Shown: one piece after another, positions 1 through 52,060 of the stretch
Numbering within the stretch: position 1 is the stretch's first letter
How the letters are laid out: each line of letters opens with the position of its first letter
The notes under the pieces: generated by a model
Databases searched by the model: none
What the model saw: only the letters and a program-made list of their open reading frames with translations
What the model was told of the DNA's origin: nothing
Assembly (NCBI RefSeq): GCF_000321225.1
Contig: NW_004450381.1
Span: 520,493 to 584,492, forward strand
Reading direction: 5' to 3'
DNA: 64,000 bases
Source: Odobenus rosmarus divergens
Taxonomy: Eukaryota; Chordata; Mammalia; Carnivora; Odobenidae
Translations under genes and position numbers: made by a program

Positions 1-39155
<39,155 letters not shown>

Positions 39156-39570
39156 GGGTGCGGCCAGACCAGCGGCGGCGGCCACCACCCCCCAAGCCGT
39201 CCCGCAGTCGTGGAGCCGAGCGAGCACGTTCCCACCCCGGCTGCCGCACGTGGTCAGAGGGGGTGAGCTGCCGGTAGCCCCGTCATTCCGTCCACTGGAC
39301 TTGTTTTTATGGGACAAAAGTACAGCACGCAGAGCCTGGCAACCCGCTCCTTCCTGGCGTGACCCACGAGTGACATGCGAGGCTGAGATGACAATCATCT
39401 GAGGACACTCTGCATGGGTGTGAACACTTCATTTGCACTGGACACATTCCCAACACATTCCCTACCTGTCTTATTGCATAGGTACATGAAGTATTTTCTT
39501 GTGTATAGAAAATTACGTTCAACTTAAGATTTAACCAATGTGAACAAAATAAAACAACAAAAGTGTGGAG
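39156..39570 (+). other. PI4KA: PI4KA 3' untranslated region
   Basis: Non-coding, first GC-rich then A/T-rich, of about 0.4 kb. The end is inferred about 17-20 bases beyond the AATAAA at 39548. Confidence 0.8.
39548..39553 (+). terminator. PI4KA: PI4KA poly(A) signal AATAAA
   Basis: Canonical hexamer in 'gaacaaaataaaacaac', followed within 30 bases by a GT-rich stretch (aagtgtggag...ggtgtacg) that suits a downstream element. Confidence 0.8.
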
Positions 39571-40135
39571 TCCAGGTGTACGTTCAGCTGAGGGGTGATT
39601 CCTGGATGTGCTGGGAAGGGAGCACGGCAGTACAGGGACGAGGGGGGGCTCCTTGCGGCCGGCCGGGAAGCCTCTGGGGGGCCAGGGGCACCGCGAGTAA
39701 CACCGCAAGTGACACTGCTCTGTTGCAGCTCTCGTAGGGGCCCCCCGACTTTCCCATCCGCGTCTCTCTGTCTCTTGTCACCACGGTGGGGCTCCCTGTC
39801 CTGCCTCTGCTCTGGGACTCCAAAACCTTTGTGGAGCCGTCTGCCCCCACCCCCTGCGGTCTGTAGGACTTTCAGCAGACAGGAGGTAAAGACCCCAAAC
39901 TAAAAAGGAAGGTGACACAGAGCAACTAGAAATAAGTCACTAAAGTTAAAAATGCAAAAGAGCAGTTACTGACCAACAAGAGAACAAAATTACCAAAAAT
40001 GAAGAGAAAAGGGAAGTCGAGAGAGAAGCTCCAGTCAGCTTCTAGTGAGATTCCGGAGGTGATGAGAAACACACTCAGCTTCAGGAAGCACAGTTGAGTC
40101 CTGAGCGGTATAAATAGGAATATAAAAAAGAAGCC
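39571..40135. other. Intergenic, no gene seen
   Basis: The first 300 bases are GC-rich unique sequence. From about 39,900 the A-rich text ('agaacaaaattaccaaaaatgaagag') looks like decayed LINE, but I cannot place it. Confidence 0.5.
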
Positions 40136-40137
40136 AA

Positions 40138-40325
40138 GGGGCGCCGGGGTGGCTCAGTCGGTTGAGCGTCCAACTCTTGGTTTTGGCTCTGGTCGTGATC
40201 TCAGGGTCCTGGGATCGAGCCCCACATCCGGCTCTGCCCTCAGTGGGGAGTCGGCTTGAGGATTCTCTCTCTTCTCCCTCTGCCCCTCCCCCTGCTCATG
40301 CTCTCTCTAAAATAAATAAATCTTA
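40138..40325 (+). mobile_element. Can-SINE
   Basis: 'ggggcgccggggtggctcagtcggttgagcgtcc', CT-rich body, ends AAATAAATAAATCTTA without a long poly(A), where the next copy begins. Confidence 0.93.
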
Positions 40326-40590
40326 GGGCACCTGGGTGGCTCAGTTGGGGGCACCTGGGTGGCTCAGTTGGTTAAGCGACTGCCTTCGGCTCAGGTCATG
40401 ATCCTGGAGTCCCGGGATCGAGTCCCATGTCGGGCTCCCTGCTCAGCAGGGAGTCTGCTTCTCCCGAGTCTGCTTCTCCCTTTCTCTCTCCCTCTGCCTG
40501 TGTTCCCTTTCTCACTGTCTCTCTCTCTGTGTCAAATAAATAAAATCTTAAAAAAAATAAAAATAAAATAAATCTTAAAAAAAAAAAAAA
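40326..40590 (+). mobile_element. Can-SINE with internal tandem duplications
   Basis: The 23-bp head GGGCACCTGGGTGGCTCAGT(TGG) occurs twice exactly (40326-40348, 40349-40371). A 15-bp body piece GAGTCTGCTTCTCCC also occurs twice (40451-40465, 40466-40480). Ends in AAATAAATAAAATCTT and two A-rich blocks. Confidence 0.93.
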
Positions 40591-41039
40591 CCAATATGTA
40601 AGTTAAAAAATCCAAAAGAAGGCAGGAAAGGAGGAAGAAACAACAGATGGGACAGAGTAATCCTGTGACAGCCGACTTCCGTCTAGTTGCCTCTTTATGT
40701 TACATATCAACGGACTAAGCCCTGCAGTTAAATGCGGGATGGCAACGTGGATGAAGGACAAAGAAACAAGGAGATGCTGACAGAGAGGCCCTTTGAGTCT
40801 AAAGCCATAATCCTAAGCGGAAGAACACAGAGAAAAAAGGCTTGACGGCCTGCAACTGTGTTAAGAGTTTATGAAGCAAAATTTGACAGAATTCAAAGAA
40901 TTCCACGGTTAGAGTTGGGAATTTTAACAGCCCTGTCTCCAGAGTTGACAGAACAACTGGAAAGAAAGTGAACGCAGGAGACCTGAACATCCAGCCACCT
41001 GCCTGACCTGACAGCCATGTGTAAACCCCACTCTGGCCA

Positions 41040-41081
41040 CTGCAGCAGCGCTCCGCCGCACACCCCCGGCCGTCCCCCCCG

Positions 41082-41125
<44 letters not shown>

Positions 41126-41175
41126 TGGCCGTCCCCTCCGCCACACACCCCCGGCCGTCCCCTCCACCGCCACAG
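41040..41175. repeat. GC-rich minisatellite with a 44-base poly(C) run
   Basis: Roughly 25-bp units 'ccgccacacacccccggccgtcccct' occur on both sides of an uninterrupted C run at 41082-41125. The run may be partly an assembly artefact. Confidence 0.85.
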
Positions 41176-41428
41176 GCCGGCTGGCTGCTGGGCCTCAAGA
41201 CGAGTCTCCACATCAGGCAGCCTGTGCTTGTGCTCTGGTTCCATGGAATTGAATTCGGGATCAGTAACCATAAAGCTATCTGGAAGAACCCTAAATATTT
41301 AGAAATTAAAATAGAACTAAAATGCGAAATACATGGAAGATCTGAGGCAATGACCAGAGTCAACATGCTTTAAGGCGGTGGCTGGGGCAGATGGTAGAGA
41401 GAGCCAAGTTCAAGTAGGAAAGATACCA

Positions 41429-41541
41429 GGGGGGCGACCGGCTGGCTCAGCCAGTGGAGCACGTGGCTCTCCATCCTGGGAGTTGTGAGTTCCAGCCCCA
41501 CGTTGGGCCTAGAGCTTCTTTAAGGAAAAAAAAAAAAAAAA
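41429..41541 (+). mobile_element. Short older Can-SINE type
   Basis: 'ggggggcgaccggctggctcagccagtggagcacgtggctc', 'gtgagttccagccccacgttggg', then poly(A). Confidence 0.8.
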
Positions 41542-42503
41542 CAGAAAATAGGGTATAATTTGGAGAAAGATCAAAAAGAAGATAAGAGTGGGGAGAGCAT
41601 AGAAAAGGCAGGATAAACACATAAAATGGTAGAAATATATTCAGACATAACAGAAATGTTTTCAAACCACAATCCTTGAAAAGACTTACCAAATCGGTGT
41701 TAAAAAAGGAAGTCAGTCAAATGCTACATACAAGATTCCAGCAATATGGCAAATAGTATATCTTGAAAAATTAGAAATGCTATTTGTAATACTGGTGAGA
41801 AAATCTAAATCCATGAGCTAATAAGAAAATAAGGTCTCTTTAGAGACTAAAGACAAAATGAAATTTCAAAAAAGAACAATAATGTTCCTGTTTTGATGAC
41901 ACTGGTGACAAAAGACCAACCCAAGAGGCTGCCTCTGAGGAGTTCATTAGAGAAGCTCAGGACCCCATGTACTAGAAATAAAGCCATCCGCAAAGAACAA
42001 AGTCTGCACGTGCCTACTGTCACAGCCTCTGCTCGGCATTGTGCTGGAGGCCCTAGCAGCCCCATCAAGCAGTAAAAGGAAACAGTTTTAGAATCTGGAA
42101 AGGAAAAAACAAAACTCAGAAATGGCATTTGTGTACATGAAAATCCAAATAATCCATAAATATGGTCTCTAGTCAAGGCGATAGGATACAGGTCCATATA
42201 CGAAAGTCAAGTCGTGTGTATGTGTACAACGTATATCTCACGATGACTAAAACAGTATCATTTACACTTGGATCCTAAAACATCAAATAGCAAGAAATCT
42301 AATGAGAGATTCCTAAGAAATGTTGAAAACTACAAATGTTGAGAGAATATCTAAAAAAACAGTAACATATTCATGGATTGAAAGACTCAACATCATACAG
42401 ATGTTTACTCTCCCCAAACTGATCTGTAGTTTCACTATAAATGCCAATCGAAATCCTGGAAAGTTCTGTGGTGGAAATTGGCACGTCTAAAATTTATAGG
42501 GAA

Positions 42504-42680
42504 GGGGCGCCTGGGTGGCTCTGCTGGTTAAGCATCTGCCTTGGGCTCAGGTCATGATGTCAAGGTCCTGGGATCGAGCCCCCGTGCCAGGCTCCCAGGG
42601 AGCCTGCTTCTCCCTCTCCTCCCCCATCCTGCTTTCTCTCACGGTCTCATCTTTCTCTCTCAAATAAATCTTTAAAAAAA
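42504..42680 (+). mobile_element. Can-SINE
   Basis: 'ggggcgcctgggtggctctgctggttaagcatctgcc', CT-rich body, AAATAAATCTTT poly(A). It splits the L1 sequence. Confidence 0.93.
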
Positions 42681-42910
42681 CTAATGGGGGAATACAAAGG
42701 TCAAAATATAGCTATTTTGATTTTAAAGACCAACAAGCCTAAATATCAAGACATCCTTAAGCTACACTAGTTAAGACTATGTGGCTTACGATGGAAGAGA
42801 AGTCCAGGAACAGACCAATACATAGAGACACTGCAGGGCAGCAGCGGAAGGATGGTCTTTTCAATAATGGTGTTGCATCAGCTGGATACCGTTATAGAAA
42901 AACAAATACA
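42681..42910 (+). mobile_element. L1M fragment continued
   Basis: 'ctacactagttaagactatgtggcttacgatgg' and 'aggaacagaccaatacatagagaca' continue the L1 ORF2 segment after the SINE. Confidence 0.65.
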
Positions 42911-43112
42911 GGGGCGCCTGGGTGGCTCAGCCATTGAGTGTCTGCCTTCCGCTCAGGTCATGATCCCAGGGTCCTGGGATCGAGCCCCACATCGGGCTCC
43001 CTGCTCAGCAGGAGGCCTGCTTCTCCCTCTCCCACTCCCCCTGCCCGTGTTCCCTCTCTCACTGTCTCTCCTCTGTCAGATAAATAAAATCTTAAAAAAA
43101 AAAAAAAAAAAA
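42911..43112 (+). mobile_element. Can-SINE
   Basis: Head GGGGCGCCTGGGTGGCTCAG, 'tcatgatcccagggtcctggg' body, AAATAAAATCTT and about 18 A. Confidence 0.95.
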
Positions 43113-43235
43113 GACCTTTAGGAGAAGATACAGAAGAGAATGGCTTAATGACCTCGGGACACAAAAAGATTTAGAATCAAAAACAGCACTAATCGTAAAA
43201 GAAAAATTAATTTCAACTATATGAAAAGGCATGAC

Positions 43236-43351
43236 GGGGGCTCCTGGCTGGCTCAGTCAGTAAAGCATGTGACTCTTGATCTTGGGGTCATGAGTTCAAG
43301 CCCCACATTGTGTGTAGAGATTACCTAAAATGAATAAGCTTTAAAAAAAAT
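43236..43351 (+). mobile_element. Short older Can-SINE type
   Basis: 'ggggctcctggctggctcagtcagtaaagcatgtgactcttg', then 'catgagttcaagccccac', ending near AAATATGTATTG. First of three stacked copies. Confidence 0.85.
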
Positions 43352-43360
43352 ATGTATTGT

Positions 43361-43550
43361 GGGGCACCTGGGTGGCTGAGTCGGTTAAGCGTCTGCCTTC
43401 AGGTCCGGTATGATCCCAGGGACCTGGGATCGAGCCCCACACCGGGCTCCCTGCTCAGCGGAGAGTCTGCTTCTCCCTTTCTCTCTCCCTCTGCCTCTCC
43501 CCCTGCTCATGCTCACTTTCTCTCAAATCAATAAAATCTTAATAAAAGAA
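43361..43550 (+). mobile_element. Can-SINE, second of the stack
   Basis: 'ggggcacctgggtggctgagtcggttaagcg', CT-rich body, A-rich end. Duplication ATATGTATTG on both sides (43350-43359 and 43551-43560). Confidence 0.93.
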
Positions 43551-43560
43551 ATATGTATTG

Positions 43561-43712
43561 GGGCGCCTGGGTGGCTCAGTCGGTTAAGCATCCGACTCTT
43601 GATCTCAGCACAGGTCTTGATCTCAGGGTCATGAGTTCAAGCCCCACGTCGGGCTCCATGCTAGGCATAGCACCTACTTAAAATGTGTGTGTGTATGTGT
43701 GTGTGTTAAAAA
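43561..43712 (+). mobile_element. Can-SINE, third of the stack, with (TG)n tail
   Basis: 'gggcgcctgggtggctcagtcggttaagcatccgactcttgatctc', 'catgagttcaagccccacgtcggg', ending in a TG-rich microsatellite instead of poly(A). Confidence 0.9.
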
Positions 43713-43929
43713 CAGCATGCCACAAACCTGGGAACAAAGGACACCATTCATAACAACAAAAAACTGTAAATGAGCAAAATGCCCTTCAACAAGAGATAAA
43801 TAACCGTTATTCATGTGATAGACTAAAATGCAATAGAAATAAATGAACATGGCAGCAGGCCGTATGGACTACTCTTACAATGTTTAGCAAAAGAATCCAG
43901 ACACAAAAAGATACATACTGCATTTTTTT
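43713..43929 (+). mobile_element. L1M 3'-end fragment
   Basis: 'aaatgcccttcaacaagagataaataacc' and 'aatagaaataaatgaacatggcag' match the typical L1 3' text. Confidence 0.55.
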
Positions 43930-44105
43930 TTTTTTAAGATTTTATTTGTCAGAGAGAGAGCACAAGCAGGGGGAGTGGCAGGCAGAGGGAGAAGCAGACT
44001 CCCCGTGGAGCAAAGAGCCTCATGTGGGGCTCGATCCCAGGACCCTGAGATCATGACCCGAGGCAAAGGCAGGTGCCCAACCAACTGAGCCACCCAGGCG
44101 TCCCC
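43930..44105 (-). mobile_element. Can-SINE, antisense
   Basis: Poly(T)-AAGATTTTATTTG start and 'ctgagccacccaggcgtcccc' end. Duplication ATACTGCATTTTT on both sides. Confidence 0.93.
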
Positions 44106-44534
44106 ATACTGCATTTTTTGATTTGAAGTTTAAGAACAGGCATAATTATTTGATGGTATCCAAAGTCAGGACAGTAGTTACTTTTGAAGGAGGGAGCAAC
44201 TAGGGAGGCACGAGGGAAAATGAAGGCACTGGTCTGTTTCTTATTCTACAGAGGCGTTCCCTTTGGGGAAATTCACTGATGATTCATACACTTCTCTGTG
44301 TTAACAACAAAAATTATTAGGGGTAATTTTTCTTTTCATCATAAAGCCAAGATGGATCTAAACATTTAAGGAAGAAAAATGCCAATGTTACACACTTTCT
44401 CAGAAAATAGAGAACACTCCCCAAATCATTTTTATGAGGGTAGCATAGCCCTAAGACTAGGACACGCCAAGAAAATATAATCATAGCACGGTATCTCTCT
44501 CATAAACATCCTACTTCTTAAGAACGCCTTTCCT

Positions 44535-44730
44535 GGGGCACCTGGGTGGCTCAGTCAGTTGGGCGGCTGCCTTCCACTCGGGTCATAATCTTGGGGTCCT
44601 GAGATCGAGCCCTGTGTCGGGGTCCCTGCTCAGTGGGGAGCCTGCTTCTCCCACTCCCCCTGCCTGTGTTGTGTTCCCTCTCTCGCTGTCAGATAAACAA
44701 ATAAAACCTTAAAAAAAAATTAAAAAACAA
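44535..44730 (+). mobile_element. Can-SINE with notable 5' flank
   Basis: 'ggggcacctgggtggctcagtcagttgggcgg', CT-rich body, A-rich tail. The 21 bases before it (44514-44534) recur before another Can-SINE at 56832. Confidence 0.93.
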
Positions 44731-44747
44731 ACATCCAGACCATTTTT

Positions 44748-44938
44748 TTTTAAAGATTTTATTTATTTATTTGAGAGAGAGAGAATGAGAGACAGAGAGC
44801 CTGAGAGGGAAGAGGGTCAGAGGGAGAAGCAGACCCCCCGCTGAGCAGGAAGCCCGATGCGGGACTCGATCCCGGGACTCCAGGATCATGACCTGAGCTG
44901 AAGGCAGTCGCTTAACCAACTGAGCCACCCAGGCGCCC
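44748..44938 (-). mobile_element. Can-SINE, antisense
   Basis: Poly(T) AAAGATTTTATTTATTTATTTG start, 'actgagccacccaggcgcc' end. Duplication CAGACCATTTTT at 44736-44747 and 44939-44950. Confidence 0.95.
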
Positions 44939-45258
44939 CAGACCATTTTTAATAGCATCCAAAAACATAAAATACCTAGGGATAAAAGTAAAGATGTGTG
45001 AGACTTCTACACTAAAAAAATACAAACCATTGCTGAAATAAATAAAAACCGGACATTGGCATCATGTTTGAGGACTGGAAGACTAAATTCCCTGCAAAAT
45101 AGTCTCTAAATTCACTATACTCACATTCCCAGACATTCTTATGGAAATTGACAAGCCAAGTCTAAAACTTCTACAGAAGTGCAAACCATCTGCACATCGT
45201 AAACCATGGTAAGTCTGAACTAGACTAGAGGTTGAAAGGTGAACTAAGAAACCATGCA

Positions 45259-45362
45259 AGGGGCACCTGGCTGGCTAGGTCGGAAGAGCATGCAACTCTT
45301 GATCTCAGGGTCGTGAGTTTGAGCCCCACGTTGGGTGTAGAGACTACTTTAAAAAATAATAA
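45259..45362 (+). mobile_element. Short older Can-SINE type
   Basis: 'ggggcacctggctggctaggtcgg...gcatgcaactcttgatctc'. Duplication GAAACCATGCAA / GAAATTATGCAA. Confidence 0.85.
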
Positions 45363-45973
45363 TGAAATTATGCAAATGTTAGAAGACGACATGGGTGAGT
45401 TTCCTCAACAGCCTGGAAGTGAGAACTTTCCTACCAAAATCCAGAATCAATACAGGAAAGTAAATTGTTACAAAGCAATGTATGGATAGCAAAAGAACAC
45501 CAGGAACAAAGTGCAAGACAGTAAATACTTACAAAAGATCTCAAAATGCCAACTGAGGGAGAAGAAAACCCTACAATCCTGTTATTTTTCAGATAAGCAA
45601 ATGGTATTTACAGAAATAGAAAGGCAGCTGGCCCTGAAATATAAAAATATACTTAATCCTGATCATAAGATAAATGCAAATGAAAACTACCCTGAAGTGC
45701 CATTTCTCACCCATCAGACTGACCCCAGTGTGACAATATGCACCACGGCTGAGGCTGTGGGGAAAGGGGCCGTCGTAGCCAGTGACGGTGGGAATGGAAA
45801 ACAGTCCAAGCAGGAGGAGGAGCTGGGCAGTATCCAGCACTATCATGTGTGAGATTACACTTTGGCCACAAACTCTTTTAGGAATCGATCTCAAAGACTG
45901 GCGAAATACAAAGAAGGTGTTTGCAGAAGCCTCCTCATTGAGATACTGCTTGGGTTTGGTTTTGTTTTGTTTT

Positions 45974-46086
45974 TATTTTAAAGATTTTATTTTTTAAGTA
46001 ATCTTTACACCCAATATGGAGCTCCAACTTACAACCCCAAGATCAAGAGTCACACGCTCTACCGACTGAGCCCGCCAGGAACCCCA
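45974..46086 (-). mobile_element. Short older Can-SINE type, antisense
   Basis: T-rich start, 'aagtaatctttacacccaatatgg', 'aagagtcacacgctctaccgactgag' and an end in 'ccaggaacccc'. Confidence 0.8.
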
Positions 46087-46475
46087 AGACCCTGTTTGTT
46101 TGTAATAACAAAGCATGGGAATCCACCAGCATCACTGCCGTTGAGTAAAGGACACAACTCATCTGACATTCTCAGAGCCAGGTGCTGAAAGGGGAGCCGA
46201 GAGAAGTCCATGTGGTACCCTGTGTTCATCTAAGAAAGGGAAGAGGTCGTGACTGTATACATCACTTAGTTAAGGGCAAAAAAAGAAGAGTCCATTAAAA
46301 CAACCTAATGTTTCTTCTAAGGGAGTGCGGGCAACAGGGTGGAGGGCACAGGGGTAAAAGCTAGACGTCCCTAAGATGTCTTATTTCACAGATTTAATTT
46401 TGTAGTTATAGATTATAAAAAATAAGATAAATAAAAGCTTGGAAGAAACAAATAAAGTAAGATAATGCAATGCCT

Positions 46476-46677
46476 GGGGCACGTGGGTGACTCAGTTGAG
46501 CATCTGACTTGGTTTGGGCTCAGGCCATGATCTCAGGGTCCTGAGACCGAGCCCCGCATCAGGGCTCCTCAAGCAGTGCACAGTTTGCTTGAGAGTCTCT
46601 CCCTCTCCTTCTGCCTTTCCCTGCCCCTCCCCCAGTTCATGCTCTTTCTCTAAAATAAAATCTAAAAGAAAAAAAAA
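46476..46677 (+). mobile_element. Can-SINE
   Basis: 'ggggcacgtgggtgactcagttgagcatctgac', CT-rich body, A-rich end. Duplication ATAATGCAATGCCT / ATAATGCAATCCCT. Confidence 0.92.
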
Positions 46678-46769
46678 TAATGCAATCCCTAAAAATTGAA
46701 AGCAAAAAAAAAAAAATCACACTCCTGAAGATGGCTATTGTATTTAAAATTTTTTAAAAAAACAAAACA

Positions 46770-46955
46770 GGGGCGCCTGGGTGACTCAGGTTAAGCCTCT
46801 GACTCTTGGCTTCAGCTAGGTGGTTAGATCGAGCCCTCCCCGGGGCTCTTCACTCAGCGTGGAGTCGGCTTCAGATTCTCTCTTCCTCTCCCTCCTGTTC
46901 TCTCTCTCTCTCTCTCAAATAAATAAATAAAATCTTCTAAAAATAAATAAATAAA
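46770..46955 (+). mobile_element. Can-SINE, diverged
   Basis: 'ggggcgcctgggtgactcaggttaagcctctgac', shortened body, AAATAAATAAATAAA tail. Confidence 0.9.
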
Positions 46956-47286
46956 AATAGATGGTGAGGATGTGGAGAAATTAGAGCCCTTTTGCACTGC
47001 CATGGAGATGTAAAATGTGGAACCCAGTATTGCGCTTTGTCCTCAAAACATCAAACACAGAAGTACCAATGATCCTGCAGTCCCAAGTCTGTGTATTTGC
47101 CCAAAAGAAGTGAAGGTAGGGACTCAAACAAATATTTATACACCAATGTTCACAGAAGCATTATTCACCACAGCCAAAAGGTGGAAATAACCCAAATGCC
47201 CATCTATGCATGAATCAATAAAATGGTTAGCAACAAAACGTTATAATGAATGTATAAACAAAACACACCAATTAAAAGTATTTAAT
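46956..47286 (+). mobile_element. L1M 3' fragment
   Basis: 'gatggtgaggatgtggagaaattagagcccttttgcac' and 'cattattcaccacagccaaaaggtggaaataacccaaatgcccatc' are classic L1 ORF2-end text. Confidence 0.75.
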
Positions 47287-47507
47287 GGGGGCGCCTGGGT
47301 GGCTCAGTCGGTTAAGTGTCTGCCTCCAGCTCAGGTCATGATCCCAGGGTCCTGGGATCGAGCCCCGCATCAGGCTCCCTGCTCAGCGGGAGGCCTGCTT
47401 CTCCCTCTCCCACTCCCCCTGCTTGTGTTCCCTCTCTCGCTGTGTCTACTCTGTCAAATAAATAAAATCTTAAAAAAAAAAAAATCTAAAAATAAATAAA
47501 TAAAAAT
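47287..47507 (+). mobile_element. Can-SINE
   Basis: 'ggggcgcctgggtggctcagtcggttaagtgtctgcc', long CT-rich body, AAATAAATAAAATCTT and A-rich tail. Duplication AAAGTATTTAA. Confidence 0.95.
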
Positions 47508-48180
47508 AAAAGTATTTAACGTATGAGAATATTACGACTCCTAGACAAGAATGGATTTTTTTTTTTTTAGGACACAGCACACGATTCCTAAATTTGATGA
47601 AGTATATACACAGGATTACATAAGCAAACTTAACCCCAAAAGACAAAAAAAAAAAAGTACCTACACATCAATAAGAAACCGATTGTTTGGAGACCACAGA
47701 AAAAACCTGTGGCGGGGGAAGGAGGGTCGGTGGGTGTGGATGTATGTGCACGCGCGCCCGCAAAAAGGACATAACACAGAACAATTTCACTACCAAAAAA
47801 CGTAAAGAATAAAAGTAGGACAGTATTTGTATTAGACACAAAAACTCAAGGTTCATCATTTCCACCAAGCAGAACATTTCACCTAAATAAAAAGTCGATT
47901 CCCCACGAAGACCGCCGTGGTGAGCGCGCACTGTCAGCAAGGCTGGCACGCCCCGCAAGGGGACCACAGGAGAGGAATGCCCAGGCCGGCGCCCCGAACA
48001 ACCCGCCCCGAGAAAACCAAAGGATGCTGCGGGGATCTCAACCCCCACGCAACCGGGCCAGGGGAACCACGGACCTCCACCCAGAAGACCTGCCCCCCAG
48101 GCTCACTAAGCAGAGAAAAAGCAAATTTAGCAAAAAGATACTGGCCAACTTCCGAGTTGGCTCTGGTGCGGCAGCAGGGA
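47508..48180. other. Intergenic: L1 remnant then unique sequence
   Basis: To about 47,850 the text resembles an L1 3' remnant ('gatgaagtatatacacaggattacataagc'). After that it becomes unique and GC-rising. The TMEM191 3' UTR (antisense) should lie in 47.9-48.5 kb, but I found no clear antisense poly(A) hexamer. Confidence 0.5.
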
Positions 48181-48501
48181 CTGTAGGAAAGAGGCTCCTA
48201 GGATGGCTCCCGGGAGCCCCTTGGTGCGACCCCCCCCCCCCGCCCCAAGGCGCGGGTGCCGGACGAGGGCGCGCCCTGCTCAGGCCCGAGTCGCGGGCTC
48301 CGCCACCCGGCGCCGGAGGCAGCCTCTCCAAACCCAAGAACCTCCCGGAAAGCCCTGCACCCGCTAAGCCCGAGGTGCCAGGACCACTGGGCCGAGGGAC
48401 ACATGACTCACCCCCGAGAGTCCCCCCTCGGTCTCCACCCAGGCGCCCAGAAACCACTCGGGAAACAGAGGTGCAGGCGGCCGCGGCCGGCGTGATGCGC
48501 G

Positions 48502-51186
<2,685 letters not shown>

Positions 51187-51372
51187 GGGGACGCCTGGAT
51201 GGCTCAGTCGGTGAAGCGTGTGTCTTCAGCTCGGGTGGTGATCTCGGGGTCCTGGGATCGAGCCCCGAATTGCGCTCCCTGCTCAGCGGGGAGTCTGCTT
51301 CTCCCTTTCCCTCTGCTCCTCCCCCTCACTTGTGTTCAATCTCTCTCTCTCTGTGAAATAAATAAACTTAAA
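51187..51372 (+). mobile_element. Can-SINE
   Basis: 'ggggacgcctggatggctcagtcggtgaagcg', CT-rich body, AAATAAATAAA. Duplication AAAATCCACTTGG at 51175-51187 and 51373-51385. Confidence 0.94.
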
Positions 51373-52060
51373 AAAATCCACTTGGAACAAAAAGACACCA
51401 TAGACAAATGTTACAAATGGGTGACAGAATAGAAAAAAACCTTTGCAATCTTTGTAATCGGATGATTAGTAACTAGACTATATGGGAAATCCAGGGGCCA
51501 TCATGAGAAAGATCAAACATCAAAGGGCAAAGGGTCTGATGGGGCATTGCCCAGCGGGGAGACCGTGAACGCCCAGGAAGAGTCTGAAGAGACACTGCAT
51601 TTTCCGTCAACCAGAGCAGCCAACAGGAAGGCAGTTGGTTGGCATCAAATATAAGCAATGATGTGAGTGAACAGGAATCCTTGTGCCCTGCTACCAGCAC
51701 CATCTTTGGGTCATTTGGGGGAGCCACTGGGGATGAACAGTGACTGGGTATGGCGGCCCTCCATGATCCACAATTTCAGAGGAACTTTCTTACACGTTTG
51801 CAAAGCCTTGGGAGCAGCCTAAGTGCCACCAATGTGTAATTAAAGACTGAAATGTGATATAGGAGACGATTTATAAAGGAATCCAATAGAGGACTTAAAA
51901 TGAGCTAGGATCTACTAAAATCAAGATGAAGAGACCTGAAAATAATGCTGAAGGTAAAAAATAGCAAGTAGAATGAGATGTGCCCATGGTAGTATTTACC
52001 GAAACTAAGTACGCAGGGGTGAGTCCCAAGGGGTGAGGAAGATGAGAAGGGGGTTGGGGG
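51373..52060 (+). repeat. L1-like remnant, continued
   Basis: 'cttggaacaaaaagacaccatagacaaatgttacaaatgggtg' and 'taaaggaatccaatagaggacttaaaatgagc' look like decayed LINE. Nothing codes. Confidence 0.4.

Larger units (their letters stand above)
40591..42503 (+). mobile_element. L1M-type LINE fragments, sense
   Basis: A-rich decayed L1 ORF2-like text. 'attcatggattgaaagactcaacatcatacagatgtttactctccccaaactgatctgtag' followed by 'atgccaatcgaaatcctgg' is the standard L1 ORF2 3' segment. Interrupted by the poly(C) tandem repeat near 41,040-41,175 and a short Can-SINE at 41,429. No usable ORF. Confidence 0.65.
44950..46475 (+). mobile_element. L1M-type LINE fragments, sense
   Basis: 'taatagcatccaaaaacataaaatacctagg', 'attgacaagccaagtctaaaacttc' and 'tctcacccatcagactgaccccagtgtg' are L1 ORF2 and 3' segments in order. 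Short Can-SINEs at 45259 (sense) and about 45974 (antisense) interrupt them. Confidence 0.65.

Noticed and set aside
41017..41373. Proline-rich frame and its glycine-rich antisense partner
   Set aside because: Both are translations of the poly(C)/poly(G) run and its minisatellite.
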